Assembly (NCBI RefSeq): GCF_027595985.1 | Contig: NC_073304.1 | Location: forward strand, 219,860,000 to 219,923,999 | Direction of reading: 5' to 3' | Length of the DNA stretch: 64,000 bases | Source: Sorex araneus | Lineage: Eukaryota > Chordata > Mammalia > Eulipotyphla > Soricidae | Shown: positions 22,431 to 33,807 of the stretch, piece after piece | How positions within the stretch are numbered: the first letter of the stretch is position 1 | Layout: every line of letters begins with the position of its first letter | Made by a program: the position numbers and the translations under genes | The notes under the pieces: generated by a model | What the model was told of the DNA's origin: nothing | The model's input: the letters and a program-made list of their open reading frames with translations, nothing else | Database searches by the model: none

Positions 22431-22597
22431 TTTTTCTTTTTGGGTCACACCGGTGATGCACAGTGGTCACTCCTGGCTCTGCACTCAGGAATTACCCCTG
22501 GCGGTGCTCAGGGGACCATATGGGATGCTGGGAATTGAACCCGGGTCAGTCGTGTGCAAGGCAAACGCCCTACCCGCTGTGCTATCACTCCAGCCCC
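22431..22597 (-). mobile_element. SOR-type SINE inserted in the L1
   Basis: A near-consensus antisense copy interrupts the L1 ORF2 remnant between TATCTCATT and TCATTGTTG. It is younger than the L1. Confidence 0.92.
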
Positions 22598-23078
22598 TCA
22601 TTGTTGTTTTGATTTGCATCTCCCTGATGACTAGCAATGTGGAGCATTTTTTTTCTTGTGCCTTTTGGCCATTTGTATTTCTTTTTTGAAGAAGCTTCTG
22701 TTCATTTCTTCTCCCAGTTTTTGATGGGGTTGGAGGGTTTTTTCTTACACAATTCTACTAGTGTCTTGTATATCCTGGATATTAATCCCTTATCAGATGG
22801 GTATTGGGTAAATATTCTTTCCCATTCTCTGGGCTCTTTTTGTATTTTGGTCACTATCTTTTTTATTATTAATTTATTCTTTTATTGAAGGTCACTTTCT
22901 TTTGAAGTGCAGAAGCTTCTTAGTTTGATGTAGTCCCATTTGTTTACATTTACTTTCACTTGCGTGGTCAGTGCTGTTTCATCCTTACAGACGCTTTTAG
23001 CTTCAGTGTCATGGAGGGTTCTACCTACATTTTCCTCTATGTATACTTTATAGATTCATGTCTGATATTAAGGTCTTT

Positions 23079-23254
23079 TTTTTTTTTTTGGCTTTTTGGG
23101 TCACACCTGGCGATGCACAGGGGTTACTCCTGGCTCTTCACTCAGGAATTACCCCTGGCTGTGCTCAGGGGACCATATGGGATGCTAGGATTTGAACCCG
23201 GGTCGGCCGCGTGCAAGGCAAACGCCCTGCCCGCTGTGCTATCTCTCCAGCCCC
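23079..23254 (-). mobile_element. SOR-type SINE inserted in the L1
   Basis: This full-length near-consensus antisense copy is flanked by an exact 15-bp duplication GATATTAAGGTCTTT (23064-23078 and 23255-23269). Confidence 0.95.
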
Positions 23255-23845
23255 GATATTAAGGTCTTTAATTCACTTTTATCTGACCTTTGTGCCTGGC
23301 ATTAGACAGAGGTCAGAGTTAATTTTTTTGCAGGTAGCTATCCAGTTTTCCCAGCACCACTTGTTGAAGAGGCTTTCCTTGTTCCACTTCACATTTCTTG
23401 CTCCTTTGTCAAAGATTAAATGTCCATATATTTGGGGGTCTGTGACAGGATATTCACAGACTGTTCCATTGGTCTACAGGTCTGTTTTTATCCCAGTACC
23501 ATGCTGTTTTAATTACTACTGCTTTGTAGTAGAGTTTGAAGTTGGGGAAGGTGACACAACCCATCTTCTTTTTCCCAAGGATTGCTTTAGCTATTCGTGG
23601 GAGTGTATTGTTCCATATGAATTTCAGGAGTGTTTTGTCTATTTATTTGAAAAATGTCATGGGTATCCTGATAGGGACCGCGTTTAATTTGTCCAATACT
23701 TTGGCTGTATTGCTATTCTGATAATGTTAATTCTCCCTATCCATGAGTGCTCAGGAACCTTCTGGAGTCTGGGGACCGAACCCGAGTCAGACACATGCAA
23801 GGCAAGCCTTTTCCCTGAACTACAGCTCTGGCCTCTCTCTGGTAT

Positions 23846-24146
23846 CTTCCTTGGTGTATTTATACCCGATTTCCCTATTTGTCAGTGGTTATCCCAGTGA
23901 CTTAGACTTGAATTAATGACCATGGATCAGAGTATCTGCTCACAAGATACCTATAAGTTGCAAAGGAAAAACAGTAACTTGACAGGAGAGGCAGCTCCAT
24001 AATCAAGTGATAAAAACCATCTGAGTAATGAAAGTGCTTCTTGTTTTGAGGTGCTGATGCCACCTAAGATTCCTCATTTTTTTTTTGGTAGTTTTGTTTT
24101 TATTTTATGTTATTGTTTTGTTTTGCGTTTTGTTGTTGTCGTATTT
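23846..24146. other. Intergenic unique sequence
   Basis: No gene or repeat recognised apart from T/G-rich sequence at its right end that belongs to the next SINE tail. Confidence 0.5.
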
Positions 24147-24415
24147 GGGGGAACCACACCCAGCTGTGCTCAATGAGGGCTTACTCCTGGCTCTATGCTC
24201 AGGGATCACTTCTGGGTCCTCAGGAGACCGTATGTGTGCTGGGGATGGAACCTGGGTCAGCCACATATAAGGGTATAGTAATCTTTGCTCACTAGAAGAT
24301 TATAAAAACAACTTTTCACATTCTGGGAAAAAAAGTGTGAGCATCTTGGGGTGAAACTTGTTTGTGAGTTGGCAAGCACCCTACCCACAGTGTGATCTCA
24401 CCAGACCAGAATATT
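24147..24415 (-). repeat. SOR-type SINE interrupted by a duplicated segment
   Basis: An antisense SINE at 24147-24272 continues at 24373-24415 (CAAGCACCCTACCCAC). Between the halves, about 24273-24372, is a copy of unique sequence from 27114-27207. Confidence 0.85.
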
Positions 24416-24427
24416 TTTGGGGGGGAT

Positions 24428-24545
24428 GTGGAATGGAACTACACCCAGCAGTGCTCAGGGATCAGTCCCTTTACTCTTGGCTCTGAGCTCAGGGGTCACT
24501 CCTGGTGAGGCTCCAGGGATCAGATAGAATGCTAGAGATCAATTG
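24428..24545 (-). repeat. SOR-type SINE relic
   Basis: Antisense tail half with ACCCAGCAGTGCTCAGGGAT. Confidence 0.75.
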
Positions 24546-24785
24546 GGTGGGTCCATTAATTGGTTTGAGATACAGGCCCAGGGATTGCATTGTGCAACCA
24601 AGTTTGAAAAGAATCATATAGATAAATAACCATTGAAAATTAGAGTGTGGTTTAACTGATCTCCACCAGGAACAACCCTTGAGTCCCTCTCCAGGAATAG
24701 CCTTTGAGAACCACATGGGTATAGCCCCAAAACAAAAGTCAACAACAAAATGCAAAAAAGCATGTGGGTTAAGAAAAAGAGAAAG

Positions 24786-25745
24786 ACCCTCTAGAGAGAT
24801 AGTACAACAGGTAGTGTGCTTGCCTTGCACATTGCCAGGTATCACATATAGTTCCCCAAACCCCACCAGGAAGGATCGTTGAGCACAGAGCAAGGAATAA
24901 TCCCTGAGAACCTTCAAGTAAGCCTTGAGCCCCCAAACAAAACAAAAATAAAAGAGTTAGGGTGGGGCTGGAGTAATAACACAGAGGGTAGTGCGTTTGC
25001 CTTTCATGCGGCCAACCTGGCTTCGATTCCCAGCATCCCATATGGTTCCCTGAGCATCACTAGGAGTAATTCCTGAGTGCAGAGCCAGAAGTAACCCCTG
25101 TGCATTGCCAGATGTGACCCAAAAAGAAAAAAGAGAGTTGGGGTGAATGGTAGATAAAAAAGAAAAAGCGAGGGGAGCAGTGCAATAGTACAGCAGGTAG
25201 GGTATTTGCCTTGCATGATTTGCATTGCTGACTGAGGTTTGAATCCAGCATCCCATGTGGTCCCCCAAGCACAATTAGGAGAAATTTCTGAGTACAGAGC
25301 CAGAAATATCCCCTGAGCATCACTGGGTGTGATCCAAAAACCAAAAAGAAAAAAGGGGGTAGAGGTGTAGTACAGTAGGTAAGGTGCTTGCTTTACAAGC
25401 AGCTAACCCCATTTTGATCATCGGAACCCCATTTGGTTCCCTGGGCACAGCCAGGTATGACCCCCCACACAAAAAAAAAAAAGAGAAAAGAAAAAGAAGT
25501 CTAGCAAGATAGTATAGCAGGTAAGGCACCTTACAAGTGGCTCACCCAGGTTCAATCCTGAGTATTCTATATGGTCCCTGAGCACTGTCAGGAGTAAGCC
25601 CTGAGCACCACCCTCCCCCCCCCCCAAAAAAAAAAAAAGAAGAAAGGAAGAAAAAGATCCTGAGAGCCTGGAGGAATAGCTCAGTGTCTTAGCATGTTTG
25701 CCTTACAAGTATATGGCCGTGAGTCCATTCCTCAGTACCACCACA
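24786..25745 (+). repeat. Same-strand ladder of six SINEs
   Basis: Sense copies at 24786-24942, 24965-25130, 25172-25345, 25355-25472, 25499-25638 and a tRNA-like relic at 25662-25745. They are separated mainly by A-rich spacers. Confidence 0.87.
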
Positions 25746-25985
25746 CAAAGCAAGCACAATCTTATCAGTTCTGTTGTTGGACCCTGACGGCTCAGCTCTC
25801 TATAATCACCAGCATTGTGAGCAATTTCTCGCCAGACCACAACCAGGCATGTAAACACTGAGAAGGGCACACGGCCCCTGCCAAACGTGTGCGCTGTAAC
25901 TGAAGGAGTACAAACCTGGAGTGTGTGCAGTCACCACAATTTGATGTTTAACCCCAAAGAGCACCATAGCTAAAATGTGTGAGCA

Positions 25986-26150
25986 GGGCTGGAGTGATAG
26001 CATAGCGGGTAGGGCATTTGCCTTGCATGCAGCAGACCCAGGTTCAATTCCCAGCATCCCATATGGTTCTCCCAAGCACCACCAGGAGTAATTCCTGAGT
26101 GCATGAACCAGGAGTAACCTCTGTGCACCTCTGGGTGTGACCCAAAAAGC
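25986..26150 (+). mobile_element. SOR-type SINE
   Basis: Near-consensus sense copy with GTGTGAGCA on both sides. Confidence 0.93.
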
Positions 26151-26204
26151 AAAAAAAAAAAAAAAAAGTGTGAGCACTGGAGCCAGGTGTGTGCCACCTC
26201 TGGT

Positions 26205-26911
26205 CATCACATCAACACACCAGGCAGTGCTCAGAGCTTACTCCTGCCTCTGCACTCAGATTATTCCTGGCAGAACACAGGGAGAGGACTCTGTGGGGTG
26301 CCAGGGATTGAACGAGGTCAGCTGCGTACAATGCAAGTGACTTACCTGCTGTTCTGTCCCTTCAGTCCCTGTATTATGGATTATCTAAAGAGAGATTCAG
26401 GGGACAAAGTGATTGTACAGAGCACTGAACTTTTGCTTTGTATGCGGCTGACTTGGGTTGTTCTCTGGTATCTCATCTGCTCCCCAAGCTCAACCAGGAG
26501 TGATTCCTGAGTGCAGAGCCGGAAGTAACCCCTGAGCATTGTTGGGTGTGGCCCCAAACCCAAAATAAACAGAGATTCAGAAGATGTGAGTGTCCGGACT
26601 GAGCCAGGAGAGAGACTTGGGAACCATGAACATACTGGAGGGAGCCAATATTGGTTTAGACAAGAATGCCAAGTGACAAGAGTAGGAGAGTCACATAGAA
26701 ATGTTGTAACAACCAAGAAAATACAGTTGCCAGAAAGTAAGGAAGGGGGGCTGGAGTGATAGCATAGCGGGTAGGGCATTTGTCTTGCATGCAGCCAACC
26801 CGGGTTCGATTCCTAGCATCCTGTATGGTCCCCCAAGCACCTCCAGGAGTAATTCCTGAGTGCATGAGCCAGGAGTAACCTCTGTGCAGTGCCGGGTGTG
26901 ACCCAAAAAAG
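26205..26911. repeat. Three SOR-type SINEs
   Basis: Antisense 26205-26369, sense 26396-26566 and sense 26747-26911 (the last well preserved). Confidence 0.87.
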
Positions 26912-28089
26912 CAAAAAAGAAAGAAAGGAAAGAAGGGAAAAGATCTATGTCAAAGTTGTAGATCTGAATAGTGCAGCCAGTTCAACCTCCACCTCCTTTT
27001 CAAACCTTTCAGCGCTCCTGGACCTGGCACTTCCGTGCACTTTACTCTGAGACCCCACTGTTTCCCTCCTCAGATCTGCCGCCATACTTGGCAGAGAACT
27101 TGACCCGTGCTTTAGTAATCCTTGCCCACTGGAGGATTATAAAAACAACTTTCCACATTCCCCCCAAAGTGTGAGCATCTTGGGGGAAAATTTGTTTGCC
27201 AATTGGTTCCTCCTCATTGACATGGGAGAGTTTTTCCTGGGACCAGCCTGTTTCTTAACTGACCTCAGTCCAAGACACTTATCAGCTCATCTTTGGCCAG
27301 ATCTTTCTAGCCTTTTTTTTTTCTTTTTTTCTTTTCCATCCCTTCAGGTCTTTGTTCTATAAATTTGTAGAAAAACTATTATCAAAGGCTCAACAACTGG
27401 ACCTTTGAAAAATAATACTAAGGCCCCTAGGCCCCCTCCTCCTATCCCCACCCCCAGGCCGTTAATGGAGAAAGAAATAACTGTGTCACTTCTGGCTTCC
27501 AGTTGCTCATCTTGCCCTTAAATTGGAGGTCTGTGGGGCAGAAAAAAACTGGACAAAGTGTGCTGAATAGCCTAAGAGAGGAGGTTCTTTTTTTTTTTTT
27601 CTTTCTTTCTGAAAGTTCCCTGTTGCGGAAAAATAAAATTATGTGTTTAATTTCTGAAACCTGATCCCTGATTTGCCTTGGCAGTCCTTCTCCCAGCCTT
27701 GGCCAAGAGTCCAGCAACACTAGTGTCCTGATGAATGCCAGTTCCGCTCGCTCCCTGGAGGAGAAGAGCTTTATGTCCATGCTCATGTTCTTAAATGCCC
27801 TGAAATGTGCATATATCATAACAGGATCTTACTGATTTTGACAGGCCATGCCTCTGACCCCTGGGCCCAGGGAAGCCTGTGCATGCACATCTCCATCACA
27901 AGGAAAGCTTTGGCTCAACCCAGTGATTAGATTGATGCGTCACACGTTCTAGTCCTTCTGTGGCAGGCAAGTTCGGAGTGTTCCTTTGTCCCCTGCTGGT
28001 CTGCAGGCGGCTGGTAGAAAGTACTGGAATGCAAACAGTACTTTCTGCACTCTTCCCCGTGCACTTTCCACTCTGCTTCCAGCCCCTTC
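26912..28089. other. Repeat-poor intergenic sequence
   Basis: About 1.2 kb with no SINE or L1 match and no convincing exon. It includes the probable source of the duplicated segment (27114-27207). Together with 28281-29160 it is the longest repeat-poor stretch between EZH1 and RAMP2, which makes it a candidate for conserved regulatory DNA. Confidence 0.5.
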
Positions 28090-28101
28090 GAATGGCAACC
28101 C

Positions 28102-28268
28102 CCTGAGGCCAGAGCACAGCTGGCAAGGGGGTAGGGCGATGGCCTTTCACTTGAGTTTGATCCCTGGCACCCCCCCTCCCAGAGTCTGCCAGGAGTGATC
28201 CCCGAACATAGAACCAGAAGTAAGACCTGAGCACAGCGGGGTGTGGCCTCGAAAATAAAAAACCAAAA
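28102..28268 (+). mobile_element. Older SOR-type SINE
   Basis: Sense copy with exact flanks GAATGGCAACCC (28090-28101 and 28269-28280). Confidence 0.88.
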
Positions 28269-29166
28269 GAATGGCAACCCTCCTGGCTCGTTCTACCCAC
28301 TTCTTGTAAAGCCCAAAGCGTTTCTAGCCTTTCTCTAAGGGGACACAGAGAACTGAGAAAGTTTGGGCCCCAGACAATTCCTGACAAGGAAGTATAAACA
28401 CAGCTGTGAGATGGGAGAAAACTGTCCCTCCCCCCTTACACACACCCCCTTCAGCTTCCCACCCAGAAGCAGGAGAGGCCACCCTGCTTTGGAGGAACAA
28501 AGAAGAAAATAAAACAAAGCCACCTGACAGCTTATGTGAAGGTCACCAGCAGCTGGGGCTGCCGTCCAGGCCTTGGCAGGCCCCCCTCGGCCCCTCCCTG
28601 CACTCTTCAAGGCAAAGGCGGCTCCCAAGCGAAGTGGAGGTCTGGACATTACAGACCCTGGGAGCCTGGCTGCGTTTTTGGAAGCTTTTCCACTCCTGGA
28701 CACTTTGTCCTCTGGAGCTCAAAAGCCCAGTGTTCCCGCCCCCAGGTTCTTGACCTCAGTGACCCAATCCCTAGTTGCTTAGGGACCATAATAATGCTTT
28801 CAATTCAGCAAGTAAGAACTGGCTTACAATAAACCCTTGTTTGTAGATGTTTTAAGTTTAAATTCGGAGCCTCAAGGCCAAAATATTAGCAAGGACCTCC
28901 TTAGCCTCTGTTAATTACAAAATTAAGTTATGCCCGCAGAAAAAAAAAACTTTCTGTTTTGGGAGGATTACCTAAGTGGGAGTCAGGCCTTGCTTTGCAC
29001 ATAGTCTGAAAACGCCACAACTTGGGGGTTGCTGCTCCTTCTAGCTCTCTTGGTGTGAGAATGCAAAGCCTTGGCCCTGACGGACATAGCTTTGGCACGA
29101 CCCTGCCTCGGAGGTAGCCCTAGTGGGGTTAACACAGTGGGCAGTTCATAAGCCTGTGATTCCTCT

Positions 29167-29357
29167 TTTATTATTATTATTATTATTATTATTTGGTTTT
29201 GTGGCCACACTTGGCGGTGCTCAGGGTTTACTCCTGGCTCTGTGCTCAGGAATCACTCCTGACAGGCTCAGGGGACCATATGAGATGCAGGGGATGGAAC
29301 CTGAGTCGGTTGCGTGCAAGGCAAATGCCCTACCCGCTGTACTATCACTCCAACCCC
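29167..29357 (-). repeat. (ATT)n plus SOR-type SINE
   Basis: The ATT run at 29167-29194 directly abuts the tail of an antisense SINE (29199-29357), consistent with a microsatellite grown from the SINE tail. Confidence 0.88.
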
Positions 29358-29465
29358 CACATGCTTCCTTTCTGACCACCTCAAAACTAGAACACTGCTA
29401 GACAAGAAAAATCATAGGAGCTGTCAATACTGGCTTCTGAGTATTGTTCTAAGAATTTGACAATA

Positions 29466-29960
29466 GATGACTTCATTTCATATCATTATCATCATCCTGT
29501 TGATGGTCAAATTTCTCGAGCCAGTCTCAGTAATGTCTCCATTCATCCTAGCCCTGAGGTTTTAAAAGCCTCTCTTTACTCGTCCTTTCCAATGGTGCCA
29601 CATTGGAGGCTCTTTCAGGGTCAGGGGAATGAGACCCATTACTAGTTTTGGCATATGAATACGCCATGGGGAGTTTGCGAGGCTCTCCCATGTGGGCAGG
29701 TAGCTTGCCAGGTTCTCCCAGAGGGAGAACTAGGCACTTCCAGGAGCTTGGTTTTATAGTCTCTGGATGTTGACTGTTGGTGGGATTACACGGCACTGGG
29801 GGCAGTCCCTGGGTGTGACTGCCTAGCTACTGGAAAATGGGGAATCTGGGCAGAAGAGGCCCAGTCCCAATCTGAGCAGGCTTGGAGGTTTCATCCCCGG
29901 TCCCACACACCTGGGTTCCTCTGCTGGTTCCTTCATGTGTGAGGCTCATCCAAATGTGTG
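29466..29960 (-). repeat. Long repeat related to the SOR-2 body
   Basis: Begins with CAT/ATC runs (TATCATTATCATCATCCTGT), then TCTCGAGCCAGTCTCAGTAA, a middle part with AGGCTCTTTCAGGGTCAGGG, then TTTTGGCATATGAATACGCC and GGTAGCTTGCCAGGTTCTCC. The outer blocks match the SOR-2 body in antisense; the middle block is absent from SOR-2. No tRNA head was seen. Confidence 0.65.
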
Positions 29961-30130
29961 GAGAGGGGCCTTGAACATGGCTGTGGCTAGACTCCGGAGG
30001 TCTTCAGCGCGGGAGCTCTGCTCGGGGCGGGGAGGAAAACTGAAGCCCACCCCCTCCAAGGGGCCCTGAGGAAGACAGCCAGGCACGGTGGCAAGGCACT
30101 CCCTGCATTTCATATGCAGCCAGTAATTTT

Positions 30131-30301
30131 TTTTTTCTTGTTGGGTCACACCCGGCGATGCACAGGGGTCACTCCTGGCTCATGCACTCAGGAATCACCC
30201 CTGGCGGTGCTCAGGGGACCATATGGGATGCTGGGATTCGAACCCAGGTCGGCCGCGTGCAAGGCAAACGCCCTACCCGCTGTGCTATCACTCCAGCCCC
30301 C
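30131..30301 (-). mobile_element. SOR-type SINE
   Basis: Near-consensus antisense copy; exact 16-bp flanks TGCAGCCAGTAATTTT (30115-30130 and 30302-30317). Confidence 0.96.
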
Positions 30302-30322
30302 TGCAGCCAGTAATTTTGTTTG

Positions 30323-30866
30323 TTTTGGAGTCACAGTCACCTGGTGGCACTGGAGGCTACTCCCAGCTCAGTGCTCAGGGCCCTGAGACAATCAAATAGT
30401 ACTAGGGATCAAATCTGGAGCTCCCGCATTCAAAGTTTGCACTTCAGTCCTGTGACCTATATCCCTGGCCCAATAATCTTTTCTGGTTTTATTTTTTTGG
30501 GTTTGAAACCATACCTCATGGTGCTCAGGATGCTCAGAAACTACTCCCCAGCTCCCCTGGTGATGCTCAGGAAACCATGTGATCCCAGGGATCAAACCCT
30601 GGCCTCCTCCATGCAAATCATGCATTCCAGGCTTCATCTCCTTGAAATATATCTCCAGTCCCAACTTCACCAACTTCATTTTTTTTTTTAGGGTGAGGGA
30701 AAGAGATCGGGCCACAGTTGTCTGTGCTCAGGCCTTACTCCTGGCTCTGTGCTCAAGGATCACTCCTGGCAATGGTTAGGAAACCATATGTGGTTACAGG
30801 GATCAAATGCAGCATCAGCTGCATGCAAGGCAAGTGCTTAAAACCCATTTTATCTTCCTGGCCCTC
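30323..30866 (-). repeat. Three older antisense SINEs
   Basis: Copies at 30323-30471, 30496-30662 and 30690-30866. Confidence 0.8.
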
Positions 30867-31769
30867 TCCACCCCCAATTTTGACCTTATTTTTTTTATAA
30901 TTAGAAAAGTAGGCTTTAAAGAGATTCTGAAATTGGCCCAAGGTCACCACTTGGCTGGCATACGGTGTGCCCCCAAACCCATGCTCTGAACCATCTGCTG
31001 TGTGTCTCCTTTCTCTGAAGTCCTTCCGCTCTGACATCATGCTTCTGGAGTCTCTCCATGATGTTTGACTCTAACCAGTGGTGCCAGAGAGAGATGCAAT
31101 ATATTTGGGGCTTTGCTGTTCGGAGAAAAATGTTTTTGGAACTCTAGGGGCATTTTACTTCCTCTGTATTGAAGATGCCAATCAAAGCTAGATACTCCAC
31201 AGACCCTCATATCAGCAGGGAACAGTCTGTGTGGAAGACAAACAAATCCTAGTCAGACAGGAAAGGGGAGTTCCTCTTGGTTCTGTGACTTCCCCTTCTC
31301 TCTTCCCTGGCTTATCAGCAGGGTCCCACACTGCTGATATGATGACCCTTTGAACCCTTCTTGTGGCTGGGGTGTTGTACCAGGCTACTGAGACCCTTCT
31401 AGGGAGAGGGACAAGGAAAGAGTACAATGCATACACTCAAAGGTTATAACCACAACATTGTACAGAAAGGAGCAAAATTCATCTTATTAATTTCAATATT
31501 GAATTGCCTTTAGCATTCTCATATTCTCTAAACATTGGACTGGGTGTGACCCTATACTGTCTCATACAATGCTTGCAAGTTGTGTAAGAAGTAGGGATTA
31601 TTAGCCCCATTTTACAGAAACGATATTGAGGTTCAGAGATTGACCACATTGGCCCTGGTCACCCATATGACTGGTAAGTAGGAAAATCAATTCAAATCTG
31701 GGTTGTCTGCTGACTCCAAAGCCTGTTTTTTTGTTTTGTTTTGTTTTTAGTTTGGTTTGATTTGTTTTG
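30867..31769. other. Intergenic unique sequence
   Basis: About 0.9 kb without recognisable gene or repeat except T/G-rich sequence from about 31725 that leads into the next SINE. Confidence 0.5.
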
Positions 31770-32110
31770 ATTTTAGAGTTACACCCAAGAGGTTCTGGGT
31801 GGGAGATGGGGCTTATGCCTGGATCTCTGCTTGGGGATCACTCTTGGTGGTACTTGGGGGACTACATGGCTCTTTGGATCAAAGCCTGGATCTCTAGCAG
31901 TATTCATGCTCATTGAATTATTTCTCCAGCCCTGTAATTCTTTCTTTTTGTTTTGGGCCACACCCCACAGTTGCTCAAGGGTTACTTCTGGCTTTGCACT
32001 CAGGAATTACTCTTAGTGGTTCGAGAGGGATCAAATGGGATATCAGGGACCAAACCTAGATCTACTGCATGCAAGGCAAATGCCCTGCCCGCTATATTAT
32101 TGCTCTGGCC
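31770..32110 (-). repeat. Two antisense SOR-type SINEs
   Basis: Copies at 31770-31933 and 31950-32110. Confidence 0.83.
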
Positions 32111-32564
32111 CAAAAAAAGAAGTGCTGTGCAATAAATAGAACACGTTTATGAAACTGGAAGAAGCCCAGAATATATTGGAAATGTAACTGTCATAATAAT
32201 ATGTGTGACACATTGTGAAAGCAACTGCTCTTTATTACAGCTTTCGGGTGCCAGGCATGGCGCCAAGAGCTTTACATATCTCTGTGCTGTTCAGTAAAGA
32301 CATATGCTGGTAACCCCATTTTGCAAATCAGAAAACAAACTCAGAGGAGCTAACTAATTGCACACATTCACAGACAGCTAAATAAGCAAGAGAGCTGGGA
32401 TTCAAACTCAAGTCTGTAAATTTGAATCTATAGAAATATTTACTCAATCGAAATATATACCAATATGTTTAGATTGCACCAAGGGCAGAATTCTAATTGA
32501 ACTAAGAGTTGCCTGAGGGCTCAATTAAATGCACTGTTTCTAATAACTTCAAGATATTATTACC

Positions 32565-32571
<7 letters not shown>

Positions 32572-32598
<27 letters not shown>

Positions 32599-32762
32599 GG
32601 GTTTTGGGTCACACCCGGCGATGCACAGGGGTTACTCCTGGCTCTTCACTCAGGAATTACCCCTGGCGGTGCTCAGGGGACCATATGGGATGCTGGGATT
32701 AGAACCCAGGTCGGCCGCGTGCAAGGCAAACGCCCTACCCGCTGTGCTATCACTCCAGTCCC
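32572..32762 (-). mobile_element. SOR-type SINE with (ATT)n tail
   Basis: Near-consensus antisense copy; exact flanks TTACCTTTATTT (32560-32571 and 32763-32774). The ATT repeat at about 32572-32598 sits in the tail position. Confidence 0.95.
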
Positions 32763-32888
32763 TTACCTTTATTTTACAGGCAAGGAAAGATTGTCTTTTC
32801 TAGCATGAAGCTCACAGTATAAACTATGTGCAAGTTAAACACACCTGTGATCTCAGTGCCAGTATTTGCTTAACAAAGGTTAAATCTG

Positions 32889-33312
32889 GGGGCCAGAGCA
32901 ATAGTACAGCAGGTAGAAAATTTGTCTCACATGCGACCAACCCAGGTTCAATCCCCGGCATCCCGTTAGGTCCTCCAGGTCTACCTGGAGTGAACCCTGA
33001 ACATAGCTAGATGTGGCCCCAACACCAACATCAAACAAACAAAAACAAAGGCTAAGTTCCTGGGCTGTTGCAGAAAATTATTTCACATTAACAGGCGGTT
33101 TTCACTGTTTCGATAATATATGAATACTTGCAGAAAGGGCGAAAAAATGTGCTGTCCATTAGGAAAGCACGATAGTCAGGGGAAGGACCGGGGTAGGGCT
33201 CAAAGGGTTGGGGGCACATGCAGAACACCCAAGTTTGAGCCCCAGCACTGGTGCCCACCCCCTGCGGGGATCCTGGTGGCCTCTGAGCACTGCTGGAGAA
33301 GCTCCCCCCAAA
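32889..33312 (+). repeat. Two sense SINE copies
   Basis: Copies at 32889-33040 and a weaker relic at 33183-33312. Confidence 0.72.
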
Positions 33313-33525
33313 TAAAAACATATTTAAAAAACAATAGTCAAGAGAGGGGCCGCGCTGAGAGGGAAGTCCCCTCTGTGCCGTGAGGAGCCTCCGAGTCTCC
33401 TTCCTGGCTTCGTCACACAGGCAGCTGGCAGGTCGCTTCCATCAGGCATTGGAGGGCAGAAGCGAAGAGCTTTGGCTTCAGCATCAGGAAGATCTGGATG
33501 TCTCACCAATAGGAGTTGAATGAAG

Positions 33526-33680
33526 GGCTAGAGGGCTGATAGTACAGCAGGTAAGGCACTGGCCTTGCATGCAGCCAACCCGGGTTTGATCCCCAGCATC
33601 CCACATGCATCCCCTGAGCACCACCAGGAGTGATGCCTGAATGCAGAAGCAGGAGTGACCCCTGAACTAAAATTAAACAA
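33526..33680 (+). repeat. SOR-type SINE
   Basis: Sense copy with AGTTGAATGA on both sides. Confidence 0.86.
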
Positions 33681-33807
33681 CAAAAACAAAAAGAAGTTGA
33701 ATGATACCCAACTATCTGCTTCACTTTTCTGAGCTTCCATTTCCCCATCTATAAAATGAGCTGCTAAGGTACCCATTGTGATGGAGATGCAAGATGTTGC
33801 ATTATTT

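Larger units (their letters stand above)
21477..23746 (-). mobile_element. 5'-truncated L1 (ORF2 C-terminal part and 3' UTR), antisense
   Basis: The minus-strand reading gives the L1 ORF2 C-terminal stretch KIWKQPKCPRTEDWLKKLWY followed by IYTMEYYAAVRRDE (within 22158-21916), broken elsewhere by frameshifts and insertions. The tail appears as a T-run at 21477-21485. A 15-bp target-site duplication GTGCTCAGGAACCTT flanks it (21462-21476 and 23747-23761), so this is one 5'-truncated insertion of about 2.3 kb including two later SINE insertions. It is dead: only part of ORF2 remains. Confidence 0.92.
21391..23845 (-). repeat. Old SOR-type SINE split by the L1 insertion
   Basis: The SINE tail half is at 21391-21476 and the head half at 23747-23845, both antisense. 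They rejoin in register when the L1 and one copy of its target duplication are removed. The SINE is therefore older than the L1. Confidence 0.85.

Noticed and set aside
24786-25745. Regularly spaced repeats that could suggest a CRISPR-like array
   Set aside because: The repeats are diverged 120-170-bp tRNA-derived SINEs in a vertebrate genome; there is no short exact repeat or spacer structure.
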